This document shows positions 54,938 to 64,000 of a stretch of DNA of 64,000 nucleotides, piece by piece (the first letter of the stretch is position 1; the number at the start of each line of letters is the position of its first letter). This DNA is from Candidatus Rokuibacteriota bacterium (GTDB taxonomy: Bacteria > Methylomirabilota > Methylomirabilia > Rokubacteriales > CSP1-6), in contig VGLJ01000020.1 in NCBI GenBank assembly GCA_016866775.1, positions 1 through 64,000 on the forward strand, in the 5' to 3' direction. The notes under the pieces were generated by a model. It had not been told where the DNA came from. It saw only the letters and a program-made list of their open reading frames with translations, and searched no databases. The translations under genes and the position numbers were made by a program.

Positions 54938-55603
54938 CTAGAACTTACCGAACTTCTGGTAGGCCTCCAGCGGGGGCATGCCGCGCTTGACCGCGGTGCG
55001 GACCTTGTGCTCCGCGCCCAACACTTTCTCGCAGCGGCTGAGGACTTCGTGCGCGACGCGCCGCGGCACGACGACCACGCCGTCGAGATCCGCCACGACG
55101 ATGTCGCCGAGGCTCACGCGCACGCCGCCGATCGTCACGGGCTGGCCCCAGTCGCTCACGCGCCAGCGGGGCACGGAGTCCTGCGGCGTCCGGTAGCGGA
55201 CGAAGACCGGAAAGCCCGCGCGCGCGATGGAGGCGGCGTCCCGCGTCGCGCCGTCGATCACCGCGCCACGAACCTTCCGCCGGCGCAGCGCCTCCATCGA
55301 GAGCGCGCCGAAGTGCGCCGAGGTGTTGTCGTTGGTCGCGAGCACGAGCACCGAGTCCGACGGCACCGCGCCGAGCATCCCGAGGAAGCGCCGCAGCGTC
55401 GCGTCGTGCTCGCGCGGGTGGCCGCGATGCGGACGTCCGCGGGCGGTGAACGCGTAGCCGGCGGCGCGCATGCCCGGCGTCAGCGGCTGGAGCGTCGACG
55501 GCAGCGTCTGCCGCGAGAGGCCCATCTGGTCCATCACGTCGGTGATCGCGGCGGTGTAGATGCGGCTGAAGCGGCGGGGAAGCGCGTCGGTCCGGGAGGC
55601 CAT
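54938..55603 (-). CDS. RraA-like / 4-hydroxy-4-methyl-2-oxoglutarate aldolase-type protein
   Basis: 221 residues of the RraA fold. The pyruvate-aldolase signature is present: a Gly-rich turn GALSMEALRRRKVRGAVIDG, then the metal-proximal GATRDAASI (RD pair). TAAITDVMDQMGL at the N-terminus is also typical. Such proteins are either metal-dependent aldolases/decarboxylases or RNase E regulators; the RD motif favours the enzyme. It follows the polyketide cluster with 11 nt spacing, so it may act on a product of it. Confidence 0.83.
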   Translation of the reverse strand: MASRTDALPRRFSRIYTAAITDVMDQMGLSRQTLPSTLQPLTPGMRAAGYAFTARGRPHRGHPREHDATLRRFLGMLGAVPSDSVLVLATNDNTSAHFGALSMEALRRRKVRGAVIDGATRDAASIARAGFPVFVRYRTPQDSVPRWRVSDWGQPVTIGGVRVSLGDIVVADLDGVVVVPRRVAHEVLSRCEKVLGAEHKVRTAVKRGMPPLEAYQKFGKF

Positions 55604-55614
55604 CGCCGCCCATT

Positions 55615-56796
55615 CTAGCGGCTCAGCAGCGCGCGGGGCGGCACGAAGTCGCCGATCACGCCGAGGAGCGTGTCGAGCATCGCCGGGCGGCCCGCGAGGA
55701 CGCGCGCGGTGAAGTTCGCGAGCCGCCGATGACGGATCGCGAGCTGCAGCGCGTGGGTCAGCCGCGCCTTGCCCGCGAAGATCGCGCGGCGCGTCCGCTC
55801 GTACGCGGCGAGCGCAGTCACGGAGCAGTCGCCGGCGCGCAGGGCCGTCGCGGCGGTATCCGCCGCCAGCTCGGCGCTTCGCAGCGCGGTGAAGACGCCC
55901 TCGCCCGTGAAGGGATCGTAGAACCCGGCGGCATCGCCGACGAGCAGCACGCCGCCGACGTTCGGCGGCGCGACGCGGTACGCGAGCGGGCCGAGCGCGC
56001 GGATGCGCGCGGTGATGTCGGCGCCGGCCACGCGGCGCGCGACGTGGCGCAGCTGCTTCACCCGCGCCGTGAAGAACGTCTCCGGCCGGTCGCTGAAGCG
56101 CGCGGCGTCGGCGAGCGGCACCACGAGGCTCATGTTGACGCGTCCGGGCGTGACGGGGTTGAGGATCACGTAGTCGGGCGGGTCGACGAAGATCTCGCCG
56201 ACGTCGGCGACGTCGCGGAGGCCCCCGAGGTACGTCACCAGCGCCATGCGCTGGAGCCGATGCGCGCGGCGCAAGCCGAGCTTCTGCGCGACCACCGACG
56301 CACGCCCGTCGGCGGCGACGACGAGCCGTGCGGTGAACCGCCGCGTCGTCCCGTCGGCGCCGACGGCGTCGACGCCCGTCACGCGGCCGTCCTCGACGAC
56401 GACGTCCGTCACGCGCACGCGTTCCCTGAAGTCGACCGGCGCGAGGCGCAGCCGGTCCGCCAGCGTCGCGTCGAAGGTCTCGCGCGGGAGCGCGAGCGCG
56501 TGGTCGCGATACGGCCGCCACGGCCCGACGGGCCGATAGCGAGCCTCGATGGTCCTGCCGTCCGGCGCGGTGATGCGCATGCCGGCCAGCGGCACCGCGC
56601 CGGCGGCGTCGAGCGCCTTGAGCACGCCGAGCCTGTCGAGGACCCGCGCGGCTTCCGGGCTCACGTACTCGCCGCAGATCTTGGGACGGGGAAACGCCGC
56701 GCGATCGAGCACGAGCACCTCGAGCCCGCGCTCGGCGAGGAGGATCGCGGTGGCCGCGCCCGCCGGCCCCGCGCCGACGACGAGGACGTCCGTCAT
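55615..56796 (-). CDS. FAD-dependent oxidoreductase (geranylgeranyl reductase/hydroxylase family)
   Basis: 393 residues. The N-terminus VLVVGAGPAGAATAILLAERG binds FAD; DRAAFPRPKICGEYVSPEAA is the PxxKxCG element of the geranylgeranyl-reductase/PHBH-like group; GDAAGFYDPFTGEGVFTAL is the second FAD motif. Might hydroxylate or reduce a polyketide-derived ring. It overlaps the methyltransferase gene (ATGA), giving the order T3PKS-methyltransferase-flavoprotein. Confidence 0.88.
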   Translation of the reverse strand: MTDVLVVGAGPAGAATAILLAERGLEVLVLDRAAFPRPKICGEYVSPEAARVLDRLGVLKALDAAGAVPLAGMRITAPDGRTIEARYRPVGPWRPYRDHALALPRETFDATLADRLRLAPVDFRERVRVTDVVVEDGRVTGVDAVGADGTTRRFTARLVVAADGRASVVAQKLGLRRAHRLQRMALVTYLGGLRDVADVGEIFVDPPDYVILNPVTPGRVNMSLVVPLADAARFSDRPETFFTARVKQLRHVARRVAGADITARIRALGPLAYRVAPPNVGGVLLVGDAAGFYDPFTGEGVFTALRSAELAADTAATALRAGDCSVTALAAYERTRRAIFAGKARLTHALQLAIRHRRLANFTARVLAGRPAMLDTLLGVIGDFVPPRALLSR

Positions 56797-57500
56797 GGCG
56801 CGCAGAGGAGCGTGCGCACGAGCCAGGGCACGCGCCGGATGGTGACACGACCGAGACGGGCCTTCTGCGCGAGCGTCTCGAGCTCGCGCACCGAGTACGA
56901 GCGCCGCACCGACAGCGGGCCGTCGTGCCGCGACGCCGGATGCCGCGCGAAGCAGCGCGTCGTCAGCCACACCGCGAGCCACGCCACGCGGCCGCGCAGG
57001 AGATCGTTGACGACGAGCGCGTCGCGCGCCGCCGCGCGCATCTCAGCGAGCATCGCCGTCGCCCCGTCCGGATCGAGGTGATGCAGCGTCAGCACGCTCA
57101 CGGCGACGTCCACGCTGTCTTCGCGGAAGGGCAGCGCCGTCGCGTCGCCCTGGACGACGGTGATCTCCGGCATGTCCGCGCAGTGACGGCGGGCGAGCGC
57201 CGCCGTCGGCCCGTCGCGGTCGAGGACGAGCACCCGCAGCGAGCGCCGCTCGCGCCGCGCCCACCCCGCGAGGTGCCGCGCGAAGTCGCCGCGCCCGCCG
57301 CCGACGTCGAGCACGAGGATGCGGCGATCGCGCGGCAGCCCCGCGAGCCGTCGCGTCACCTCGCCGAGCGTGAGCCGGTGGCCGCCGAACCACGCGTTGA
57401 GGCGCTCGATGTCCGCGAGCGACGTCGCGAGATCCTCCGGAGGCATCGGGCGATCGAGCCGTTCGAGGCGGTGCGCTTCACGCGGCATGGCCGTCACCAT
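56793..57500 (-). CDS. SAM-dependent methyltransferase (class I)
   Basis: About 235 residues from ATG 57500 (GTG 57497 would give a GTGA overlap with the synthase). SAM-binding motif I ILVLDVGGGRGDFARHLAGW, acidic turn LVLDRDG, motif II VQGDATALPFREDSVDVAV, and SVLTLHHLDPDGA. No membrane helix in the catalytic core; the C-terminal half has a hydrophobic stretch. In related clusters this enzyme O-methylates a phenolic product; inferred. Confidence 0.87.
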   Translation of the reverse strand: MVTAMPREAHRLERLDRPMPPEDLATSLADIERLNAWFGGHRLTLGEVTRRLAGLPRDRRILVLDVGGGRGDFARHLAGWARRERRSLRVLVLDRDGPTAALARRHCADMPEITVVQGDATALPFREDSVDVAVSVLTLHHLDPDGATAMLAEMRAAARDALVVNDLLRGRVAWLAVWLTTRCFARHPASRHDGPLSVRRSYSVRELETLAQKARLGRVTIRRVPWLVRTLLCAP

Positions 57501-58519
57501 CTGAGCAAGGCGCCTTCCGCGGCGAATCCCGGCCCGAGCCCGATGATCACGCCCCACTCGCCGGGAACGGGCGTGGCGGTCCGAAGCGTCTCTTCCAGGA
57601 CGAAGACGATCGTGGCCGACGACATGTTGCCGTAGCGGCGCAGGACCGTGCGCGACGCGGCCGTCTGCTCGGGCGTGAGCTCGAGGAGCTCGGCCGCGCG
57701 GTCGAGGACGCGGCGCCCGGCGGAATGGAGGACCCAGTAGCGGATGTCGTCGCGCTTGAGGCCCTGGTCCGCGAGCAGCGCGGTGGCCATCTCCTCCATC
57801 ATGCCCGCGCCGATCCGGCGGACTTCCTTCGAGAGGACCACGCGCGGCCGGCCGCCCGGATACTCGAAGCCCATCACGGGCAGATGCTCCGGCCGGAAGA
57901 GCGTGCGATGGCCGACGAGGGTCGGGCCGTCACCGCCGCACGACAGCGCGAGCGCGCCGGCGCCGTCCGCGAAGATCGCGTGCGCGACCGCGCTCTCGAG
58001 CCGGTCGTCGAGGAAGTACGCCGTGGAGCAGAGCTCGACCGCGATCACGAGGGCCTTGTGACGCGGAAACGCGCGCAGGTGATTCCAGGCCTGCTGGAGG
58101 GTGACGACCGCGGCGGCACAGCCCGTGTCGCCCACGTGCACGCGCTGGACGGCGCTGCGACAGCCGAGCCGCGCGACGAGGTGGGCGTCGAGGCTCGGCG
58201 TGAGCCGGCCGGTGCACGTCGTGGTCCCGATGAAATCGAGGTCGGCCGGCGTCCACCCCGCGCGCTCGAGCGCGCGCCGCGCGGCCGCCTCCGCGATCTC
58301 GAGCGCGCCCCGGCGGAAGCGCGCCTGCATCTCGTCGACCGACTCGTCCGGGCGGAACGTGGCCGGGTCGAGGTAGAGATAGCGGCCCTCGATCCCGCTC
58401 TTCTCGAAGAATCCGCGCCGGCGCGGGTCGTCGTAGCCGGCGAGCGCGAGCAGCTGATCCTGCGGGAAGAAGTGCGGCGGCGTCGCCGTCGCCACGGCGA
58501 CGATCTTCGGCAGCGGCAT
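57494..58519 (-). CDS. Type III polyketide synthase (chalcone/stilbene synthase family)
   Basis: Homodimeric condensing enzyme using malonyl-CoA extender units. 341 residues. The catalytic triad is complete: Cys in VHVGDTGCAAAVVTLQQ, His in YWVLHSAGRRVLD, Asn in VLRRYGNMSSATIVF. The loop GFEYPGGRPRVVLSKEVRR is typical. ATG 58519 has GGAGGT 4 nt upstream. First gene of the cluster; the starter unit is unknown. Alkylresorcinol or alkylpyrone products are likely for bacterial members linked to a methyltransferase and flavoprotein. Confidence 0.93.
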   Translation of the reverse strand: MPLPKIVAVATATPPHFFPQDQLLALAGYDDPRRRGFFEKSGIEGRYLYLDPATFRPDESVDEMQARFRRGALEIAEAAARRALERAGWTPADLDFIGTTTCTGRLTPSLDAHLVARLGCRSAVQRVHVGDTGCAAAVVTLQQAWNHLRAFPRHKALVIAVELCSTAYFLDDRLESAVAHAIFADGAGALALSCGGDGPTLVGHRTLFRPEHLPVMGFEYPGGRPRVVLSKEVRRIGAGMMEEMATALLADQGLKRDDIRYWVLHSAGRRVLDRAAELLELTPEQTAASRTVLRRYGNMSSATIVFVLEETLRTATPVPGEWGVIIGLGPGFAAEGALLRW

Positions 58520-58586
58520 CCGACCTCCGGTGACCGGGTCGCGTAAGATGTGACCCAACGTCGAGCATACCGTCGGGGGTCATCGC

Positions 58587-59111
58587 ATGCCACTGTTCAG
58601 CTTCGAGGGAAAGTCACCGCGCATCCATCCGAGCGCGTTCATCGCGCCGACCGCCGTCATCATCGGCGACGTGACGATCGAAGAGAACGCGTCGGTCTGG
58701 TACAACGCCGTCGTCCGCGCCGACTTCGCGCCGATCGTGATCCGCGGGGGCGCGAACGTGCAGGACTGCTCGGTCATCCACGTCACGCCGCGCGGCGGCA
58801 CCGACATCGGCCGCGGCGCGACGGTCGGGCACCTGTGCATCCTGCACCAGGCGCTGATCGGCGACGAGGCGCTCGTGGGCAACGGCGCGACGGTGCTCGA
58901 CGGCGCGAAGATCGGCGCGCGCTCGATGATCGCGGCCGGCGCGCTCGTCACGCCGGGCACCGAGATCCCCGAAGGCGTGCTCGCGATCGGCGCGCCCGCG
59001 AAGGTGAAGGGTCCGCTCGCGGGCACACCGGCCGAGGAGTGGGTCAAGCGCAACCCGACCGGCTACCAGGCGCTCGCCCAGCGCCACAAGGCGGGCGTGC
59101 AGCCGGCCTGA
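58587..59111 (+). CDS. Gamma-class carbonic anhydrase family protein
   Basis: 174 residues, left-handed beta-helix of hexapeptide repeats (IHPSAFIAPTAVIIGDVTIE ...). The three zinc-binding His are in CSVIHVTPRG and VGHLCILHQALIG. The acidic residues of Cam-type active enzymes are not all recognisable, so catalytic activity is uncertain, as in YrdA/PaaY-like proteins. Divergent from the polyketide cluster; convergent with the enoyl-CoA hydratase, stop codons 3 nt apart. Confidence 0.9.
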   Translation: MPLFSFEGKSPRIHPSAFIAPTAVIIGDVTIEENASVWYNAVVRADFAPIVIRGGANVQDCSVIHVTPRGGTDIGRGATVGHLCILHQALIGDEALVGNGATVLDGAKIGARSMIAAGALVTPGTEIPEGVLAIGAPAKVKGPLAGTPAEEWVKRNPTGYQALAQRHKAGVQPA

Positions 59112-59114
59112 CGC

Positions 59115-59897
59115 TTACCTGCCCGTGAACTTCGGGGCGCGCTTCTCCTTGAACGCGGCCACGCCCTCCGCGTGGTCGGTCGTCTGGCGCACCAGGCCCA
59201 TGTGCGAGCTCACCAGGTCGAGGTGCGTGCGCAGGTCGAGCTTGAGGCTCTGGTACACGAGCCGCTTGATCATGCGGATCGGGATCTGCGGGCCGTCGGC
59301 GATCTGCCGCGCGAGCGCGTACGTCTCGTCCTTCAGCTTCGCGTCGGGCACCACGCGCTGCACGATGCCGAGCCGCAGCGCCTCGGGCGCCTCGATGAAA
59401 TCCGCCGTCCACAGGAGCTCGAGCGCCTTCGCGGCGCCGACCAGGCGCGGCAGGAAGTACGTGTCGCCGTCGCCGGGGACCAGGCCGACCTTCACGTAGC
59501 CCGTCGAGAACCGCGCGGACTCCGCGGCGATGCGGATGTCGCACATCACGCTCATGCCCATGCCCGCGCCGACCGCCACGCCATTGACCATCGCGATGAC
59601 CGGCTTGTCCATCTGCTCGAGCTGCTTCGGCACGCGATGGACGCCTTCCCAGAGCCCGTTCTTGCCGTCCAGCGCGGAGGGCTCGCCCTCGCGCATGCGG
59701 CCGACGTCGCCGCCCGAGCAGAACGCGCGGCCCGCGCCGGTCACGATGACCACGTTGACGTTGTCGTCGGCCTGCGCCTCGGCGAGCGAGCGCTGCCAGC
59801 CGGCGATCATGTCGCGCGTGAACGCGTTGAGCTTGTCGGGACGGTTGAGCGTGATGGTCGCGATCTTGTCCTTCACTTCGTAGAGCAGCTCACTCAT
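59115..59897 (-). CDS. Enoyl-CoA hydratase/isomerase
   Basis: 260 residues of the crotonase fold: ATITLNRPDKLNAFTRDM, oxyanion-hole AGRAFCSGGDVGRM, and VNGVAVGAGMGMSVMCDIRIA. The catalytic Glu of the second motif is seen as VGLVPGDGDTYFLPRLVG, where the Glu144 position of classical hydratase reads Asp-Gly-Asp, so the exact reaction is open. Last gene of the SDR-dehydrogenase-hydratase operon (14 nt from the dehydrogenase). Confidence 0.9.
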   Translation of the reverse strand: MSELLYEVKDKIATITLNRPDKLNAFTRDMIAGWQRSLAEAQADDNVNVVIVTGAGRAFCSGGDVGRMREGEPSALDGKNGLWEGVHRVPKQLEQMDKPVIAMVNGVAVGAGMGMSVMCDIRIAAESARFSTGYVKVGLVPGDGDTYFLPRLVGAAKALELLWTADFIEAPEALRLGIVQRVVPDAKLKDETYALARQIADGPQIPIRMIKRLVYQSLKLDLRTHLDLVSSHMGLVRQTTDHAEGVAAFKEKRAPKFTGR

Positions 59898-59911
59898 GAC
59901 GCTTCTCTCCG

Positions 59912-61090
<1,179 letters not shown>

Positions 61091-61150
61091 GGCTCTATCT
61101 TTCGAGCAATTTCACCGCTCGGCTCGCACCTCGACGGTGCTCACCTCGCA

Positions 61151-61948
61151 CTACCACGTCACGCACCCGCCGTCGACGTTGATCGACTGGCCGGTGATGT
61201 AGCGCGCCTCGTCGGAGGCGAGGAACGCCGCGGCGTGGCCGATGTCCTCCGGCGTCTGCTCGCACTTCATCGGCACGATGTCGGCCACGCGCTTCTCGAA
61301 CACCTGGCGCGGGGTCATGCCGGCGAATGCGGGGTTCGTCGACGCGATGTGCGCGGCGAGCTTCTCCCAGAACGCGGTCCACAAGACCCCGGGGCAGATC
61401 GCGTTGACCGTGATGCCGTGCGGCGCGAGCTCCTTCGCGATGACGCGAGTGAACGTGATCACGCCCTGCTTCGCCACGCTGTAGGGCGGCATCGTCGGCG
61501 CCGACAGCGGACCCGCGATCGACGCGATGTTGATGATGCGGCCGGCCTTGCGCTCGATGAAGTAGGGCGCGACGGCCTTGCAGGTGAGGAACACCGACTT
61601 CGTGTTCACCGCGAACGTCCTGTCCCAGTCCTCTTCGGTGTTGTTGGTGAACGGCATGCCCGGCGGCGCCGCCATGCCGGCGTTGTTCACGAGGATGTCG
61701 ATCTTGCCCAGCACTTCCTTCGTGCGGTCGACCATCCCCTTCACGTCCGCCGCGCTCGTGACGTCGGTCTTCATCGCGAACGTCTTCCGCCCGAGCGCCT
61801 TCACCTCGTCGGAGACCTTCTCGGCGTTGAGCACCTGGATGTCGGGAATCGCGACGTCCGCGCCCTCGCGCGCGAGCGCGAGCACGATGCCGCGGCCGAT
61901 GCCGCTTCCACCGCCGGTGACGATCGCGACTTTTCCCGCCAGACGCAT
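61151..61948 (-). CDS. Short-chain dehydrogenase/reductase
   Basis: 265 residues. Cofactor motif VTGGGSGIGRG (about 11-21), NNAG at about 90, catalytic Ser in NIASIAGPLS, YSVAKQG (Tyr-x3-Lys) near 158, and a C-terminal ITGQSINVDGG. The preference is probably NAD(H), as an Asp follows strand 2 (AIPDIQ). Could be a 3-hydroxyacyl-CoA dehydrogenase of the following operon. First gene of the operon; divergent from the dehydratase (42 bp). Confidence 0.92.
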   Translation of the reverse strand: MRLAGKVAIVTGGGSGIGRGIVLALAREGADVAIPDIQVLNAEKVSDEVKALGRKTFAMKTDVTSAADVKGMVDRTKEVLGKIDILVNNAGMAAPPGMPFTNNTEEDWDRTFAVNTKSVFLTCKAVAPYFIERKAGRIINIASIAGPLSAPTMPPYSVAKQGVITFTRVIAKELAPHGITVNAICPGVLWTAFWEKLAAHIASTNPAFAGMTPRQVFEKRVADIVPMKCEQTPEDIGHAAAFLASDEARYITGQSINVDGGCVTW

Positions 61949-61967
61949 GCGACCTCCTGGTTGTCCC

Positions 61968-61973
61968 TATAAT
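61968..61973 (+). promoter_or_regulatory. Consensus -10 of the IlvD/Edd dehydratase promoter
   Basis: A perfect TATAAT in the 42-bp divergent intergenic region, 17 bp before ATG 61991. The expected start is near 61980, followed by GGGGGAG as Shine-Dalgarno. No good -35 at 17 bp upstream, since that position falls in the first codons of the SDR gene. Confidence 0.5.
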
Positions 61974-61990
61974 CCGCCGAGGGGGAGCCC

Positions 61991-63724
61991 ATGACAGCAC
62001 AGCCGCTCAGAAGCCGCAACTGGTTCGGCCGCGACGACCTCGACGGATTCGTGCACCGCTCGTGGCTCAAGGCCGAAGGGTTCAGCGAGCAGATGTTCGA
62101 CGGGCGCCCGGTGATCGGCATCGGCAATTCGTGGTCCGAGCTCACGAACTGCAACGCGCATCTCCGCCAGCTCGCCGACGCGGTGAAGCGCGGGGTGCTG
62201 AGCGCGGGCGGCTTCCCCCTCGAGTTCCCGACGATCTCGCTCGGCGAAGTGCTGATGAAGCCGACGACGATGCTCTTCCGGAACCTCATGGCCATGGACG
62301 TGGAGGAGTGCATCCGCGCGTATCCGCTCGATGCGGTCGTGCTGCTCTCCGGATGCGACAAGACGACGCCCGCGATGCTCATGGGCGCCGCGTCCGCGGA
62401 CGTGCCGGCGATCATGGTGACGGGAGGGCCGATGTTGCGCGGCCGCTGGCGCACGGAAGACCTCGGCTCCGGCACCGACAACTGGCGCTTGTGGGCGGAG
62501 CGCCGCGCCGGCCGCCTCGGCGACGAGGCGTGGGCCGAGGCCGAGTCGTGCATGTCGCGCTCGAGCGGCCACTGCATGGTGATGGGCACCGCGTCGACGA
62601 TGGCGTCGATGGCGGAGGCGCTCGGCATGACGCTGCCGGGCAACGCCGCGATCCCCGCGCCCGACTCGCGCCGCTATGCGCTGGCGGAGCTCGCGGGACG
62701 CCGTGCGGTCGAGATGGCGAAGGCCGGGAGCCCGAAGCCCTCCGAGATCCTCACGCGCGAGGCGTTCGACAACGCGATCCGCGCCGACATGGCGATCGGC
62801 GGCAGCACCAACGCCATCATTCACCTCGTCGCCATCGCCGGGCGCGCGGGCATCCGAGTTCCGCTCACGCGCTTCGACGAGCTGTCGCGCACGACGCCGC
62901 TGCTCGCCAACGTGCGGCCGTCCGGCAAGTACCTGATGGAGGACTTCTTCTACGCTGGCGGCTTGCCGGCCGTGCTGAAGGAGCTGCTGCCGCTCCTGCA
63001 CGGCGGCGCCGCGACCGTGAACGGCAAGACCCTCGCCGACAACGTGGGGGGCGCCGTATGCCACAACGAGGACGTCATCCGTCCGCTCGCGATGCCGCTC
63101 GCGACGGAAGGCGGCACGGTGATCCTCACCGGCAACCTGTGTCCCGGCGGCGCCGTGCTGAAGCAGTCGGCGGCGTCGCCACACCTGCTCACGCATCGCG
63201 GGCGCGCGGTGGTGTTCGAGGACCACGCCGACATCCATCGCCGCATCGACGATCCGAGCGTGCCCATCGACGAGACGTCGGTGCTCGTGCTGAAGCACGT
63301 CGGTCCGCGCGGCGCGCCCGGCATGCCCGAATGGGGCGCGGCGCCGATCCCCGCGCGTCTGCTCAAGCAAGGCGTGAAAGACATGGTGCGAATCTCGGAC
63401 GCGCGCATGAGCGGAACGTCGTACGGCACGGTCGTGCTTCACGTCGCGCCCGAATCCGCGGTGGGCGGGCCGCTCGCGCTCGTGAAGGACGGCGACGAGA
63501 TCGAGCTCGACGTGCCGAAGCGCACGCTCACGCTGCGAATGAGCGACGAGGAGCTGGCGCGACGGCGCGCGGCGTGGACGCCCCGGCCGCCGCACTACGA
63601 GCGCGGCTACGGTCGCCTGTTCCTCGATCACGTGCTGCAGGCGAACGAGGGCTGCGACTTCGATTTCCTGCGTGGAAAGACACCGGTCCGCGCGGAGGAC
63701 ACCGCCGGGCCGAGCCATTCATAG
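61991..63724 (+). CDS. IlvD/Edd-family dehydratase (pentonate or dihydroxy-acid type)
   Basis: 577 residues. Fe-S cysteines are visible in GNSWSELTNCNAHL (about 54), LLSGCDKTTPAMLMG (about 120) and SRSSGHCMVMGTASTM (about 194). MAIGGSTNAIIHLVAIAG, NLCPGGAVLKQSA and RISDARMSGTSYGTVVLHVAPE are family motifs. The SGCDKTTPA and SGHC segments resemble sugar-acid dehydratases (arabinonate/xylonate) more than biosynthetic IlvD; no ilv genes are adjacent. ATG 61991. Confidence 0.9.
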   Translation: MTAQPLRSRNWFGRDDLDGFVHRSWLKAEGFSEQMFDGRPVIGIGNSWSELTNCNAHLRQLADAVKRGVLSAGGFPLEFPTISLGEVLMKPTTMLFRNLMAMDVEECIRAYPLDAVVLLSGCDKTTPAMLMGAASADVPAIMVTGGPMLRGRWRTEDLGSGTDNWRLWAERRAGRLGDEAWAEAESCMSRSSGHCMVMGTASTMASMAEALGMTLPGNAAIPAPDSRRYALAELAGRRAVEMAKAGSPKPSEILTREAFDNAIRADMAIGGSTNAIIHLVAIAGRAGIRVPLTRFDELSRTTPLLANVRPSGKYLMEDFFYAGGLPAVLKELLPLLHGGAATVNGKTLADNVGGAVCHNEDVIRPLAMPLATEGGTVILTGNLCPGGAVLKQSAASPHLLTHRGRAVVFEDHADIHRRIDDPSVPIDETSVLVLKHVGPRGAPGMPEWGAAPIPARLLKQGVKDMVRISDARMSGTSYGTVVLHVAPESAVGGPLALVKDGDEIELDVPKRTLTLRMSDEELARRRAAWTPRPPHYERGYGRLFLDHVLQANEGCDFDFLRGKTPVRAEDTAGPSHS

Positions 63725-63747
63725 CGATTCAGCTCGGCACTCGCGGA

Positions 63748-63770
63748 GGCCCCGGATTCATTCCGGGGCC
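63748..63770. terminator. Hairpin downstream of the dehydratase gene
   Basis: GGCCCCGGA (63748-63756), loop TTCAT, TCCGGGGCC (63762-63770), a perfect 9-bp stem 23 nt after the stop codon, without a T-run. Placed between convergent genes, so a termination or stability role is likely. Confidence 0.45.
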
Positions 63771-63775
63771 GGAGC

Positions 63776-63809
63776 GCGGGGGGCATGGGGGGCCGCCTCG
63801 GCCCCCCAT
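63776..63809 (+). repeat. G-run palindromic repeat, copy G (intergenic)
   Basis: Head GGGGGGCATGGGGGG (63778-63792) and an 11-bp perfect stem ATGGGGGGCCG (63785-63795), loop CCT, CGGCCCCCCAT (63799-63809). GGAGCG precedes the head as in copy E. It lies between convergent genes and could serve as their terminator. Confidence 0.75.
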
Positions 63810-63814
63810 GTGGA

Positions 63815-64000
63815 TCAGGGCGCCTGGAAGGCGTGCGCCTCGGGCCACGGGCGCCACGCGGCCGCCACCATCAGCGGCTTCTCCGGCACGCGCGCGACCT
63901 CGACCGTCGCCGGGCGCTCGAACGGCTGATACGCGACGATCGCGGTGGGACGCTTCGCGGACGCGCGAACGACCCGGATCGGCCGCGCCGGCGCGCGATA
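63815..64000 (-). CDS. C-terminal end of a gene of unknown function (truncated by window edge)
   Basis: 61 codons are open to the window edge and end with TGA at 63817-63815. The sequence is Arg/Pro/Ala-rich (RAPARPIRVVRASAKRPT, then VAYQPFERPATVEVARVPEK). No family recognised. The stop lies 5 nt after repeat copy G. Composition is low-complexity, so this may also be a chance frame. Confidence 0.4.
   Translation of the reverse strand, partial: YRAPARPIRVVRASAKRPTAIVAYQPFERPATVEVARVPEKPLMVAAAWRPWPEAHAFQAP

Noticed and set aside
58529-58556. Two GTGACC direct repeats 20 bp apart between the polyketide synthase and carbonic anhydrase genes, as an operator
   Set aside because: The units are only 6-7 bp and extend into ordinary GC-rich sequence; not enough support.

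Overview
This is high-GC (roughly 68-70%) bacterial chromosome from a diderm. Two ABC-type lipid transport genes (mlaE, mlaF, mlaD), lipoprotein signal peptides, a SurA-like chaperone and periplasmic binding proteins all imply an outer membrane. Gene content (Rex, SBBP-repeat lipoprotein, a Fo-ATPase c subunit with a signal-peptide-like extension, ABC_sub_bind-type protein, nuoLMN, acyl-CoA degradation genes) fits uncultured soil or groundwater lineages such as Candidatus Rokubacteria/Methylomirabilota. That placement is inference; no rRNA gene is present. There is no phage, transposase, CRISPR array or plasmid module.

Layout. 1-17,410, almost entirely minus strand, is a housekeeping and biosynthesis superoperon. 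Read in the direction of transcription it runs rpmE, prfA, prmC, hisG-D-B-H-A-F-IE, a lipoprotein gene, mlaE-F-D, radA, a YacL-like PIN-TRAM gene, ispD, ispF, cysS, rlmB. It ends in the tRNA cluster Thr(TGT)-Tyr(GTA)-Gly(TCC)-Thr(GGT) and tuf. Neighbouring genes repeatedly overlap by 4 nt (ATGA/GTGA). 17,736-19,904 holds a plus-strand SBBP lipoprotein that meets rho at a bidirectional terminator. 19,977-28,398 carries rho, a SurA-like isomerase, mfd, rex and Fo-ATPase genes (atpZ, I, B, E). 28,413-43,157 is a glycerol/glycerol-3-phosphate locus (glpD, ugpB-A-E, two glycerophosphodiesterases, glpK) followed by an iron-type ABC transporter, with two decayed genes alongside. 43,158-47,976 is nuoL-M-N. 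47,991-54,891 holds a peroxiredoxin, a giant adenylate cyclase-ATPase-TPR protein with a frameshift, an M23 peptidase and a hybrid histidine kinase. 54,938-58,519 is a type III polyketide synthase cluster with a methyltransferase, an FAD oxidoreductase and an RraA-like protein. 58,587 to the end has a gamma-carbonic anhydrase, an acyl-CoA degradation operon (SDR, acyl-CoA dehydrogenase, enoyl-CoA hydratase) and an IlvD/Edd dehydratase.

The most unusual feature is a dispersed, modular, G-run palindromic repeat, with at least seven copies. Most copies lie inside or at the edge of protein genes and keep the frame open. They add about 14 residues next to catalytic Asp130 of HisF, about 30 residues to Mfd, the C-terminal tails of HisD and a glycerophosphodiesterase, the signal-peptide cleavage region of a binding protein and the N-terminus of a permease. 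One copy appears to supply the Shine-Dalgarno sequence of hisB. It resembles a REP/BIME-like or Rickettsia-palindromic-element-like family, but I do not recognise it as a described one.

Other points: two ABC-transporter genes appear to start at AUA and AUC, one lipoprotein gene lacks a stop codon before its terminator, and a sensor-kinase remnant carries an in-frame amber codon.
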